In this document: positions 1 through 7,140 of the stretch, piece after piece
How positions within the stretch are numbered: position 1 is the stretch's first letter
Layout of the letters: the number at the start of each line of letters is the position of its first letter
Source: a virus
Virus record (IMG/VR): IMGVR_UViG_3300042448_000609
Location: 1 to 21,895 of that record
Length of the DNA: 21,895 nt
Strand: one strand, 5' to 3'
Made by a program: the position numbers and the translations under genes
The notes under the pieces: model-generated
Database searches by the model: none
What the model was told of the DNA's origin: nothing
Seen by the model: the letters and a program-made list of their open reading frames with translations, nothing else

Positions 1-948
1 CCATGCACCATCATTTGGATTTACATCAGCATTAAATCTTACCTGAACCATTTGAGTAGAAGCATCTTGTTGTGGAAATGGTCTTAAATCCCAAGCAATA
101 TCTAAACTTGTTCCAGTAGTTGAATATGTAATTCCAGTTCCTGTACTCCAAGTAGTCCAGTCCCATCCAGCAATAGATACTGAAGGTGCGCCTGGAGTTG
201 TGTGATAAACCCATCCTTCATTTGTTCCAAATGTTATTGTTGCATTTGATCCAACAAACACATTATTATAAAGAGTTCCACCCATTTGCATTCCGAATGG
301 AAGATTCATTTGAACACCAGCATCGTCTACGCCAGCCAAAACGTTGACTGTTGTTCCAATAGTGGCTTGTAAATTATTGACTGCTGTTTGAGCAGCATCA
401 ATAGCAAGGTTTGCCTGTGTTAATTCTGTTTGTGCAGTTGCTTGTGCTGTAACTGCTTCTGTTTTTGCAACTACGGCTTCAGATATTGCTGTCTGGGCCT
501 CTGTTATTTGTGTTGTTATATTATTTATAGCGGTAGTTGCAGTAGTTACTGTAGCCTTTGCATCTTGAACTACCTGAGAACTTTGATCTATTGGAGTAAC
601 AGATAAATCAACATTACTAATAGTATTAATAGCAGTTTGAACATTATTTATTTCTGTATTAGCCAAAGATATTTTTGATGTTATTTCTGCCGTGACAGAT
701 TGGGCTTGGGAATATTCGGTTTGTGCTTGTGTTACCTCTATCAAGGCATTGTTTGTGGCTGTAATAGCCTGCTGGACCTCTGTTGTAGCAGTAGAAAGAG
801 CAGAGTTAACTGCCTGTTGAGCAGGGCTTAGAACAACCTGCTCTTGATTTTCTGTAGCCCCAGCATGGTCTGGTGCCATTATTCCAAAAACTGTAACGCA
901 TAGCCCTACCCCAAAGCCCATTAACAGTTTGCGCTTTAGGTTTTTCAA
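1..948 (-). CDS. Secreted Ala/Thr-rich coiled-coil protein, 3' end beyond window
   Basis: The frame is open for 316 codons and runs off the left edge. I place the start at a TTG (948-946) because an in-frame stop lies just upstream and AGGAG (965-961) precedes it by 12 nt. The first ATG (921) would lose the basic N-terminus. Residues 1-31 look like a Sec signal peptide: a Lys/Arg-rich start, a hydrophobic core (LLMGFGVGLCVTVFGIMA) and an AGA cleavage site. Residues about 40-210 are rich in Ala, Thr, Gln, Ile and Val, with degenerate repeats such as AQTAISEA and AIDAAQTAVNN that suggest a long coiled coil. After that comes a beta-rich, Trp-rich region (FGMQMGGTLYNNVFVGSNAT, SIAGWDWTTW) faintly like NIDO-type domains. 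The protein is probably exported and sits at the host surface. Its function is unknown. A separate promoter (985-1013) suggests independent expression. Confidence 0.8.
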   Translation of the reverse strand, partial: MKNLKRKLLMGFGVGLCVTVFGIMAPDHAGATENQEQVVLSPAQQAVNSALSTATTEVQQAITATNNALIEVTQAQTEYSQAQSVTAEITSKISLANTEINNVQTAINTISNVDLSVTPIDQSSQVVQDAKATVTTATTAINNITTQITEAQTAISEAVVAKTEAVTAQATAQTELTQANLAIDAAQTAVNNLQATIGTTVNVLAGVDDAGVQMNLPFGMQMGGTLYNNVFVGSNATITFGTNEGWVYHTTPGAPSVSIAGWDWTTWSTGTGITYSTTGTSLDIAWDLRPFPQQDASTQMVQVRFNADVNPNDGAW

Positions 949-984
949 TTTGGGGGCTAACTCCTATGTTTAATTATATGGTTA

Positions 985-1013
985 AGTATATCATTTTTTA
1001 TTTAATTAAGCAA
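985..1013 (-). promoter_or_regulatory. Sigma70-type promoter for the secreted coiled-coil gene
   Basis: On the minus strand, a -35 box TTGCTT (1013-1008) is followed by a 17-bp spacer and a -10 box TATACT (990-985). The -10 is preceded by TGA, giving an extended -10 element. The expected transcription start is near 978, leaving a leader of about 30 nt that contains AGGAG. It lies between the terminator of the upstream gene and the TTG start at 948, as expected for an independent unit. Confidence 0.65.
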
Positions 1014-1024
1014 CAAAAGTGCAT

Positions 1025-1054
1025 AAAAAAGAGGGCAGAGATTAGTCTGCCCCC
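1025..1054 (-). terminator. Rho-independent terminator after the S-layer-like gene
   Basis: A perfect 7-bp inverted repeat, GGGCAGA (1033-1039) and TCTGCCC (1046-1052) with a 6-nt loop, is followed on the minus strand by a run of six T (positions 1030-1025). It lies 16 nt past the stop codon of the gene ending at 1070. It should end transcripts arriving from the terminase/surface-protein side and insulate the next promoter. It is the only clear intrinsic terminator I saw in the window. Confidence 0.85.
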
Positions 1055-1069
1055 TAATTTATTAAGAAT

Positions 1070-2680
1070 TTACTTCTTTAGAAGCAACTTCTGTAGTGCT
1101 GCAATCTGCTTGTTGATTGTTGCAATAAGTGAAACAATCATCTTTAGGATTTCAGCATTAGATACAGTAGCAGTTGATTCTGTTACTTTGTATGAAACTA
1201 CCTTAGCAGAATCTGTTGAAACATATGCAGGTAGATCAACTACTGCATTAAATGCTCCAGCATTGTTGCCAACGGTAAACTGATAAGTCTTTGATCCGTT
1301 TGCAAATGTATCTGTTGAGGTTGCTGTTCCAACTGGTGTCATTCCACCAGCAGAGATTGCTACTCCAGTTCCAAGTGTTGCTGCATCATGCACCTTAGCA
1401 CCTGAAATATCAGTTGCTGATACAGTTAATTTTGCAATTTCGCCTGGAAGGTATGATTCCTTATCAAACTTTGCTGTGTACTTATTAACACCTTGACCAC
1501 AACGAGCATCAAACTCATTTGAGTAGATAACTGTTAGATCTGAAAGAGTATGTTGAATGCGTACCTTTGTTGATCCTGATGTAGCAGCGCATGTCCAACC
1601 ACCAGTTTGTACTGCTGTAGCAGATGATGCTCCAGCAACAGAAACAGCAGTTACTTGTGCGTTGTACTTTGTGGTATCAGCAGTTGGAGTAACTCCAGCC
1701 AATTGATTACCAGCAGCATCCTTGACTACAAAGTCATAGGTGCCTGTACGTGCTCCACCAGCCTGTGCAATGTCTTCACCAGAAACTACAATAGATGCAG
1801 CCTGTCCAGTGAATGTAATTGACTTAGTTGTTAATACTGTTCCATTGAATGAAACTGTAATTGTTGTTGCTACTGGCTTGTTTGCATTAGCAGTACCCTG
1901 CTTTACGTGGAGAACTCCACCAACACCCGTCTTAGCAGCAAATGAAACCTGAGTGCTTGGAGCACCGTCCCATGCAACAACTGCTCCACCTGTAACAGAT
2001 GCCTGTAGAACACCATTTGTTGAGAGAGTAGCGTCATATGCGTCTTTTGCAAGAACGTTAACATAACCTGTTCCATCATTAACAACTGTTGTTGAACCAG
2101 CAACATCTGCGTTAGAAGCAAGAGTTCCTGCTGTTGAAGTATCTTGAACACGTCCAAAACTGTTTGCTACAGAAAGAATATTTGTCTTTGCAACAGTTCC
2201 AGCATAAATTGTTTTGATATCAACTGTAGAAGTGGTTGAGCCAACCTTCTTCTTTTGAGTTACTGTTACAGTGCCTGCACCGTTAACAGTTAACTTAACA
2301 TTTGTAGGCAATACAACTGCTGTTGAAGTTGTTGCTGTAAATGTAAATGTTTTACCTAAATTGGTAAGTGTTACCCCTGTAGGGTTTGATCCTGCTGCTG
2401 TGTAATCAGTAAATGTTGCAGGGCCAGAAATCTCTAGTGAGAGATTGTCGTCTGCTGTAGCAGCCAAAGACTCGCTAGTTGTTAAAGCAAGTACTGCGTT
2501 AACTCCAGCCTCTGCCTTAGTTGTGTCTGCCAATACTGTTACTCCACGAGCACCTGCAGCCAACGAATCGGATAGTACATATCCGTTAGTTACTGCTGCT
2601 TGAGCCTGCGGAACTGCAACAAAGAATGTGCTTGCTACTGCTGCAGCCGTAACAAGTGCGATCTTCTTAAATGAATTCAT
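1070..2680 (-). CDS. Secreted S-layer-like surface protein with Ig-like domains
   Basis: This 536-residue protein has a classic Sec signal peptide at residues 1-28: MNSFKK, a hydrophobic Ala/Val stretch, then the cleavage site QAQA|AV. The mature part is rich in Ala, Thr, Val, Gly and Ser and looks like several beta-sandwich (bacterial Ig-like) units, for example TYDFVVKDAAGNQLAGV and YLPGEIAKLTVSATD. Only two Cys (in GGWTCAATS and DARCGQG) are seen in the mature part, possibly a disulfide. It ends in an amphipathic helix (ILKMIVSLIATINKQIAAL) followed by basic residues, which could oligomerise or anchor it. From memory, surface proteins of freshwater acI Actinobacteria have similar C-terminal helices. 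A strong AAGGAG lies 4 nt before the ATG, and a terminator follows at 1025-1054. Sampled lines are GC-richer than the neighbours. It may be a host-derived or host-mimicking surface layer protein. The role is inferred. Confidence 0.85.
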   Translation of the reverse strand: MNSFKKIALVTAAAVASTFFVAVPQAQAAVTNGYVLSDSLAAGARGVTVLADTTKAEAGVNAVLALTTSESLAATADDNLSLEISGPATFTDYTAAGSNPTGVTLTNLGKTFTFTATTSTAVVLPTNVKLTVNGAGTVTVTQKKKVGSTTSTVDIKTIYAGTVAKTNILSVANSFGRVQDTSTAGTLASNADVAGSTTVVNDGTGYVNVLAKDAYDATLSTNGVLQASVTGGAVVAWDGAPSTQVSFAAKTGVGGVLHVKQGTANANKPVATTITVSFNGTVLTTKSITFTGQAASIVVSGEDIAQAGGARTGTYDFVVKDAAGNQLAGVTPTADTTKYNAQVTAVSVAGASSATAVQTGGWTCAATSGSTKVRIQHTLSDLTVIYSNEFDARCGQGVNKYTAKFDKESYLPGEIAKLTVSATDISGAKVHDAATLGTGVAISAGGMTPVGTATSTDTFANGSKTYQFTVGNNAGAFNAVVDLPAYVSTDSAKVVSYKVTESTATVSNAEILKMIVSLIATINKQIAALQKLLLKK

Positions 2681-2696
2681 CTTTCTCCTTGTTTAG

Positions 2697-2725
2697 TTTA
2701 TATTATGTTTAATCTATCAAGAAAA
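2697..2725 (-). promoter_or_regulatory. Possible promoter for the S-layer-like gene (weak -35)
   Basis: A -10-like TATAAA (2702-2697) overlaps the terminase stop codon. It would start transcription near 2690, leaving a leader of about 10 nt that begins at the AAGGAG ribosome site. The hexamer at the right distance (TTTTCT, 2725-2720) is a poor -35, and the better TTGATA (2720-2715) is only 12 bp away. The idea rests mainly on the -10 and on this gene being a separate cargo with its own terminator. Confidence 0.3.
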
Positions 2726-4470
2726 TCCCTAACATCTTCAGGCATTTCCTTGTTATCCAATTCTACCATAGCCTTCTGCTTCTCTGCAAGTCGTGTAGAG
2801 GAAGACCAGGTATGAATATCAATCTCAAGATTAGTATCCTTTGGTGTATGAGAGATGGCACCAAAAACAGCACCACATACAGCATCTGCTAAATCTTTAG
2901 ATTTTTTTCTAGGGTGATCAACACGATTACCCTTCATTATTTTTAATTCTGACATTTCTTCTAACAATAATGGAATCATAGGAATGGCAACACGCTCTTC
3001 ATAAATCATCATTGCTAAATCTTCATAATGTTTTTTAGCAACAGAAACAGTATCAGTTCTTATTCCTACTGCTTTTAATTCATTTTGAATATCAAATGAT
3101 TGCCAACGGTCAAAAGACACAATGCCAATATTAAAACCCTGTCTACGTAGATTAATGATCCATTGTTTTACCTCAGAAAGATTAACTGGACCTTCTGACT
3201 TCGGTTCCCACCATGCAACTGCATCTACTATTACGATTGGGGCCACCTGTTCATAATCTTTAATTACCTGAATATTTACCCACTTATCTACGTGTGCAAT
3301 TGCTACCGCACACTTATCGTGTTTTTGTGCAAGGTCAGCGTGTATGTAATAAACTTTATCTGGATCTGGTTTAAAGTTTTCTGAGAATCTTCTAAAACTA
3401 TCAACAGGGTTTGCTAGCGTCATACATTTTATTAACTTATCTTTTTGTTTAAAAAATGCATCTGATGAGTATGTTGGCGTACATAGAAAACGCATCATTG
3501 CATCACCAAGATCTGTTAAAAACGCAATTTTAAAATCATCTATTTTACGAGTAGGATTTACTTCCCATGTTGGACGCTTAAGAGCCAAAACTTTTGGAAT
3601 CTTGTAAGAAAGAATGTGGTCTTCTTCCCAAGTAATTTCAAACTCATTATCTGGTCCTTCTGGCAACTCTTCATTAATAATAAACTTATGTCTACGCTCT
3701 ATCGTTTCTTTATCTGCAATAACAGAATCATATCTTTGAGAAATATAATCACCTTGATAACGTGGGAACGAAAGAAGAACTACCTTACCAAGATCAGGAA
3801 AACGAGAATCTACTGTACCACGAAATGCTTTATAAATATTTTCTGCAGTCTTACCTTGTTCGTTGCCTGTTCCGACTTCAGATGCAAAACCAGAAATTTC
3901 ATCAAGAACAGCCATGAATAAGTTTAAACCTTCGTGTGATTCTCTTTCTGAGTGTCCAGAGTAAACAGTAATTGCTTTATCAAATTCAACTGAATCTGCT
4001 TTTGGGTTATACTTTCCAGCAAACCAAGGGGACTTTTCAATCTTAGTTTTAAAACCTTTAAAAAAAACATTTTTAGCCTGTTGTGCGTTAATCGCTACGT
4101 TAATAATATCTATAGCATCTCCAGATGGTTTACCATAGTATGATGCTGGATCTTTAAGGCATAACAGTTTATACACTACATATGCACAGGCTACTGTTGA
4201 TACGAAATCTTTACCGCTACCCTTGCCAAGTTGAAGAATAATTTCATTTTTAGTATACTTTGCAAAATAGGCAGAGCCTTCTGCTTCGCCCATAATCTCT
4301 ATCAAATCTTCTTTACGATAGATTTGACTCATTGCCTCAACAATGTCATATTGAATATTAGAAAGTTGTGGTTGTCCTAAATAGTCTGGAGACTCAACAA
4401 ATGTTTTAGCATCAACTGGCTTTTCAATAAAATGATTTTCTTTAAGAACTTCAAAAAAATCATTGAACAT
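2698..4470 (-). CDS. terL: Terminase large subunit (ATPase and nuclease)
   Basis: TerL is the DNA-packaging motor: an ATPase pumps DNA into the prohead and a C-terminal RNase H-like nuclease cuts the concatemer. With the ATG at 4470 the protein has 590 residues, normal for the family. Visible motifs are Walker A ILQLGKGSGKD (about residues 78-88), Walker B LFMAVLDEIS (about 184-193), and nuclease acidic residues in YYIHADLAQKHD (about 375), GIVSFDRWQ (about 455) and SKDLADAVCGAV (about 540). The frame continues 9 nt upstream to a TTG, but ATG is preferred. There is no good ribosome site, and the 11-nt overlap with the putative small subunit gene suggests translational coupling. The downstream neighbour is a secreted protein rather than the usual portal, so portal and capsid genes must be elsewhere. 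Confidence 0.95.
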   Translation of the reverse strand: MFNDFFEVLKENHFIEKPVDAKTFVESPDYLGQPQLSNIQYDIVEAMSQIYRKEDLIEIMGEAEGSAYFAKYTKNEIILQLGKGSGKDFVSTVACAYVVYKLLCLKDPASYYGKPSGDAIDIINVAINAQQAKNVFFKGFKTKIEKSPWFAGKYNPKADSVEFDKAITVYSGHSERESHEGLNLFMAVLDEISGFASEVGTGNEQGKTAENIYKAFRGTVDSRFPDLGKVVLLSFPRYQGDYISQRYDSVIADKETIERRHKFIINEELPEGPDNEFEITWEEDHILSYKIPKVLALKRPTWEVNPTRKIDDFKIAFLTDLGDAMMRFLCTPTYSSDAFFKQKDKLIKCMTLANPVDSFRRFSENFKPDPDKVYYIHADLAQKHDKCAVAIAHVDKWVNIQVIKDYEQVAPIVIVDAVAWWEPKSEGPVNLSEVKQWIINLRRQGFNIGIVSFDRWQSFDIQNELKAVGIRTDTVSVAKKHYEDLAMMIYEERVAIPMIPLLLEEMSELKIMKGNRVDHPRKKSKDLADAVCGAVFGAISHTPKDTNLEIDIHTWSSSTRLAEKQKAMVELDNKEMPEDVRDFLDRLNII

Positions 4471-4996
4471 CGTGGACAACGGTAATCACTTCGCCTTCTT
4501 TAGCAATTGCTGAAAGTCTTTGCATAATAATGTCACGAACTTCTGGATGCGATGATGCAATATCTCTAAGGATTCCAACAAGAACTTCTTGCCTGCGTTC
4601 AATCTCAACCATTTCTTCTGCAAGTTCTTTATTTTCAAGCAAACCAGCCTTTTGCAACATATCAATTCTTTTAGATTCAATATCCATAACAAGTTTAATA
4701 CCTGCTGTTTTTGCACTCAGGTTATTTGTTAGACTTGACTCATCAATAACTTCATATGCCTTTGTAATAAGTTTTGTATAGTGTGTATCTGCACCAACCA
4801 ACGCTTCTTTAGCACGTGCACGAATAGCATCATTTGCAGATGCCATCACCTTCCACTCATTAATTAGTTGAACAACACGAGTGCGTGGAATATCAAGTTC
4901 TTTAGAAATAACCGTTGGGTCATTACCTTTTAGATATTCAGTTACAACAGTATTAACTTGGTCTAGGTGGTCTACTAAATCTTTTTCAGTTGACAT
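4460..4996 (-). CDS. terS: Putative terminase small subunit
   Basis: This 178-residue, mostly helical protein sits directly before terL and overlaps it by 11 nt. Residues about 20-50 form a helix-turn-helix (DPTVISKELDIPRTRVVQLI), as expected for the DNA-recognition domain of TerS. The rest is helical (IKLVMDIESKRIDMLQKAGL, MVEIERRQEVLVGILRDI), which suits the oligomerisation core of a ring-forming small terminase. AAAGGA lies 7 nt before the ATG, and the start overlaps the upstream gene by 11 nt. The call relies on position, size and fold pattern because small terminases are poorly conserved. A different DNA-binding regulator is possible but less likely. Confidence 0.7.
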   Translation of the reverse strand: MSTEKDLVDHLDQVNTVVTEYLKGNDPTVISKELDIPRTRVVQLINEWKVMASANDAIRARAKEALVGADTHYTKLITKAYEVIDESSLTNNLSAKTAGIKLVMDIESKRIDMLQKAGLLENKELAEEMVEIERRQEVLVGILRDIASSHPEVRDIIMQRLSAIAKEGEVITVVHDVQ

Positions 4997-5321
4997 TTTT
5001 TTCCTTTGCTATTTTAAGCAAAACCAAATATCCAATAAGGTCATCAATATCGTTGTCTCCAACGTATTCAGTACCTTTCATTAGTCTACTTAACTTATCA
5101 TCAATTCTAACCCTAAGTTGTTCTGCTGGATCTGCCTTGCTAAAAATTCTAACTGGATCTAAAGCAGAATCTCCGTAAGCAATATTTTTTTCAATAAGCA
5201 TGTGTGCAATAGAGTGACACGTTGCCCAGATACTAGGACCAGATGGGGCACCAACTGATTTTAAATATAAATCTTGACAACTAAAATCTTTTACATCTTC
5301 ATAGACTGGTTGAAGTTTCAT
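4986..5321 (-). CDS. Nmad1/DUF1599-like nucleotide-modification-associated protein
   Basis: This 111-residue protein contains a pattern I recognise from the DUF1599 family (nucleotide modification associated domain 1): EKNIAYGDSALDPVRIF, then RIDDKLSRLM, then DDLIGYLVLLKIA. Together these are conserved acidic and basic residues in an all-helical fold. Such proteins occur in phages, often near DNA-base or nucleotide metabolism genes, but their exact activity is not settled. The start codon overlaps the preceding stop by 4 nt (ATGA), and the 3' end overlaps the next gene. No base-modifying enzyme such as a thymidylate-synthase-like hydroxymethylase lies in this window, so its partner, if any, must be elsewhere or in the host. 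Confidence 0.7.
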   Translation of the reverse strand: MKLQPVYEDVKDFSCQDLYLKSVGAPSGPSIWATCHSIAHMLIEKNIAYGDSALDPVRIFSKADPAEQLRVRIDDKLSRLMKGTEYVGDNDIDDLIGYLVLLKIAKEKNVN

Positions 5322-5473
5322 CGTTTAGACTTCCTTAGTCCAAATTTTGCAAGGTAGACATAAACAGTTTCCACGGTACATCCACACTCCTTTGCAATTT
5401 CTTCAGGAGTCTTTTTATCCATAACATAGCGCTTACGCATAAAAATCTCTGATGTATATAGTTTAGCAGCCAT
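5318..5473 (-). CDS. Small helix-turn-helix protein
   Basis: This is a 51-residue basic protein. Residues about 22-48 form a homeodomain-like helix-turn-helix (TPEEIAKECGCTVETVYVYL) followed by a Lys/Arg-rich end. I use the ATG at 5473 (MAAKLYTSEI), 4 nt after the preceding stop. The frame is open farther upstream, but that would overlap the previous gene by more than 40 nt. There is no clear ribosome site, so translation is probably by reinitiation. It could be a small transcription regulator or a DNA-end recognition protein, given its place next to the terminase genes. The exact role is unknown. Confidence 0.65.
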   Translation of the reverse strand: MAAKLYTSEIFMRKRYVMDKKTPEEIAKECGCTVETVYVYLAKFGLRKSKR

Positions 5474-5477
5474 ACTA

Positions 5478-6122
5478 TTATTTGTCAACTTCCGACTCAG
5501 AAATGTCATAATCATAAGCATTTGAGTCTTCTAAAACCCATTTATCATAACTTTCAACATCCCATTTGTTTGTATTAATAAGTCTTTGAATAACTAGATC
5601 TTTTTTAGTTACAAATGATGGCTCTTTTAATCTAATACGGTTATTAGGCTGTACTGCAAAGTTTCCATCATCTCTTTGAATAACATGCCCACATTTATGT
5701 TGCCCTGGATTTTCTGAGTATCCGTCATCTAAAATATTACTTTCTGGATTATGCCAATCTAAAGTAAATAAATATTTTCCACCAACATTATTTTTATTTC
5801 TATCTATATATGACATCCTCATATTGCTTAAATTCTCAAACTTTGTAACTGCTATATGTGGACTAAAAGAATTCCACAGAACAAGATTATAAATTGGTTC
5901 TTCTGGAACACCTGGCTTAGTACAAAATGCATTAATTGGCATTCTCCACCAAATACCACCATCTTCCATTAAAAAATGAAATAGAGGACTTCTGCTTTTA
6001 ATACTAGAAACACCAAAAATTACACATGGAAAATATTTATCATGACTATCTTCTTGGTCTCTTAAAAAATTACCACGAACATAACATTCAATTGGTGGAA
6101 TATTTGCATTTAATTCTGGCAC
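5478..6122 (-). CDS. Conserved phage-type protein of unknown function
   Basis: This is a 214-residue protein with a GTG start (6122-6120) that overlaps the preceding TAG by one base. AAAGGAG lies about 9 nt upstream, which supports the GTG. The N-terminal half is rich in aromatic residues and looks beta-rich (CYVRGNFLRDQ, FPCVIFGVSS, FLMEDGGIWWRMPINAFC). It resembles uncharacterised proteins I recall from environmental phages. A single HKCGH segment is present, but no complete metal site is evident, and the C-terminus is acidic. No signal peptide or membrane segment is seen. I do not recognise an enzymatic family. Confidence 0.75.
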   Translation of the reverse strand: MPELNANIPPIECYVRGNFLRDQEDSHDKYFPCVIFGVSSIKSRSPLFHFLMEDGGIWWRMPINAFCTKPGVPEEPIYNLVLWNSFSPHIAVTKFENLSNMRMSYIDRNKNNVGGKYLFTLDWHNPESNILDDGYSENPGQHKCGHVIQRDDGNFAVQPNNRIRLKEPSFVTKKDLVIQRLINTNKWDVESYDKWVLEDSNAYDYDISESEVDK

Positions 6123-6295
6123 TATTCTTTACTCCTTTGTATTGTTTTAAGTTTATCCCAAAACCCCCCAGGATTTCCTTGATAAACCTGTCCAGTTTCA
6201 CGATCTACTAATAACCATTTTTCTGGAGACAATGTTTTCACAATTAAAGAAACTTCATTCTCTTCTTCTTTGAAAACAAAACTATTTCTATTCAT
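6122..6295 (-). CDS. Small 57-residue protein of unknown function
   Basis: This short gene fills the interval between the RuvC-like gene and the GTG-started gene. It starts with ATG at 6295, overlapping the RuvC stop by 8 nt (ATGAATAG), and ends with TAG at 6124-6122, which shares a base with the next GTG. The product begins MNRNSFVFKEEENEV, has a beta-like pattern (KWLLVDRETGQVYQG) and ends in a Gly/Trp motif (NPGGFWDKL) and a basic tail. Both junctions match the overlap style of the rest of the operon, which supports translation. Its function is unknown. Confidence 0.7.
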   Translation of the reverse strand: MNRNSFVFKEEENEVSLIVKTLSPEKWLLVDRETGQVYQGNPGGFWDKLKTIQRSKE

Positions 6296-6863
6296 TATAT
6301 CCTACTGCTTTATCCCAATTATTAATAGCCCAGTGACCGATGCCACAAGCGTCAGCAACGTCATTATCGTTAATAGTTTTATCATAGTTGATTTCAATTA
6401 GTTTTATAGTCCTTTCTTTTCTAAACTGTCTTTCATATGTCTTATACCAAGAATCTGACTTTCCAGGATTTTTTGATCTAAGCAACAGTTGTTCTTCTTT
6501 TGTTAATTTTTTATTGCCAAGATAGTTCTGCCAAGTAATTGGAGAAACTTTTCCAATGGTTTTAATACCATACATTGCAGCAGCCCCTAGAAGTGCTCCT
6601 TGAACCAGTGCAAGATCAGCAGCAGTTTTTGGACTATTCATAAACACTGTGTGTTCAATAACAATGGCATCTGTTTCTATAACAGCATCAAAATATGCTA
6701 ATGTTTTTCTTGCTGCATCACCAACTTTTTCATAAATGTCTTTACCTTGAAAATTGATTTTACCAAACTGTGTTAATTCTTTATCAACAAAAAGTGCATA
6801 TGCAAGACTGTTAGTGCTAGCATCAATAGCACATATTCTTTGTGGCTTACCAGTCTTGTTCAT
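6288..6863 (-). CDS. ruvC: RuvC-like Holliday junction resolvase
   Basis: This 191-residue protein has an RNase H fold with the RuvC signature. The first catalytic Asp is in ICAIDASTNSLAYAL (D14), Glu is in AIVIEHTVF (E70), and the Asp pair is near the C-terminus in NDNDVADACGIGHWA (about D168 and D171). The motif TAADLALVQGALLGAA also fits the family. It should cut four-way junctions and branched replication intermediates before packaging. I choose the ATG at 6863, with AAGGA 10 nt upstream, rather than the TTG at 6872 that sits right against the ribosome site. It overlaps the upstream zinc-protein gene by 17 nt and the downstream small gene by 8 nt. Confidence 0.9.
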   Translation of the reverse strand: MNKTGKPQRICAIDASTNSLAYALFVDKELTQFGKINFQGKDIYEKVGDAARKTLAYFDAVIETDAIVIEHTVFMNSPKTAADLALVQGALLGAAAMYGIKTIGKVSPITWQNYLGNKKLTKEEQLLLRSKNPGKSDSWYKTYERQFRKERTIKLIEINYDKTINDNDVADACGIGHWAINNWDKAVGYNE

Positions 6864-7140
6864 AGTCAACAATTCCTTTTAATTGTTTTAACATCTTGTC
6901 TACTTCTTTTTTACTTACATTACAATTAGAGCAAAAACCAGAATCATTATATATTGATAGTTGCTCTCCACAACCACCAAGACATATTCTCTTTTTACCA
7001 ATCCTTCTTTGTCTGCGAGTTATTTGATATCTTTCTGCTATCTTTTCTTTTGTAGCATCATCTCTACATGATTGTCCACAATAAATTTGATAACTTACTT
7101 TGGGTTCAAAGTGATTGTCGCATCGTTCACATAGTTTCAC
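6847..7140 (-). CDS. Small protein with two zinc-binding motifs
   Basis: This 97-residue protein has two Cys clusters. Near the N-terminus are LCERC and YCGQSCRDD, and later KRICLGGCGEQL and GFCSNCNVS. Between them is a very basic stretch (TRRQRRIGKKR). The pattern suggests two treble-clef or zinc-ribbon units binding nucleic acid, possibly partnering the nuclease and resolvase on either side. It uses a GTG start (7140-7138) with GGAGG 6 nt upstream. It overlaps the preceding nuclease gene by 14 nt and the following resolvase gene by 17 nt. An HNH nuclease is an alternative, but the His/Asn catalytic pattern is not visible. Confidence 0.75.
   Translation of the reverse strand: MKLCERCDNHFEPKVSYQIYCGQSCRDDATKEKIAERYQITRRQRRIGKKRICLGGCGEQLSIYNDSGFCSNCNVSKKEVDKMLKQLKGIVDYEQDW

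Noticed and set aside
966-1283. Plus-strand open frame of 105 codons
   Set aside because: It runs antisense through the terminator and the end of the S-layer-like gene, has no ribosome site and its product resembles no protein type. It is a shadow of the minus-strand gene.
3616-3921. Plus-strand open frame of 101 codons inside terL
   Set aside because: It is antisense to conserved terminase motifs and its translation is low-complexity, rich in Phe, Ile and Lys. The minus-strand frame carries the real signature.
5445-5490. Promoter-like TTGACA upstream of the small HTH gene
   Set aside because: The hexamer on the minus strand overlaps the end of the upstream gene, and the hexamer 17 bp away (TAAACT) is poor and lies inside the HTH coding region downstream of its start codon.
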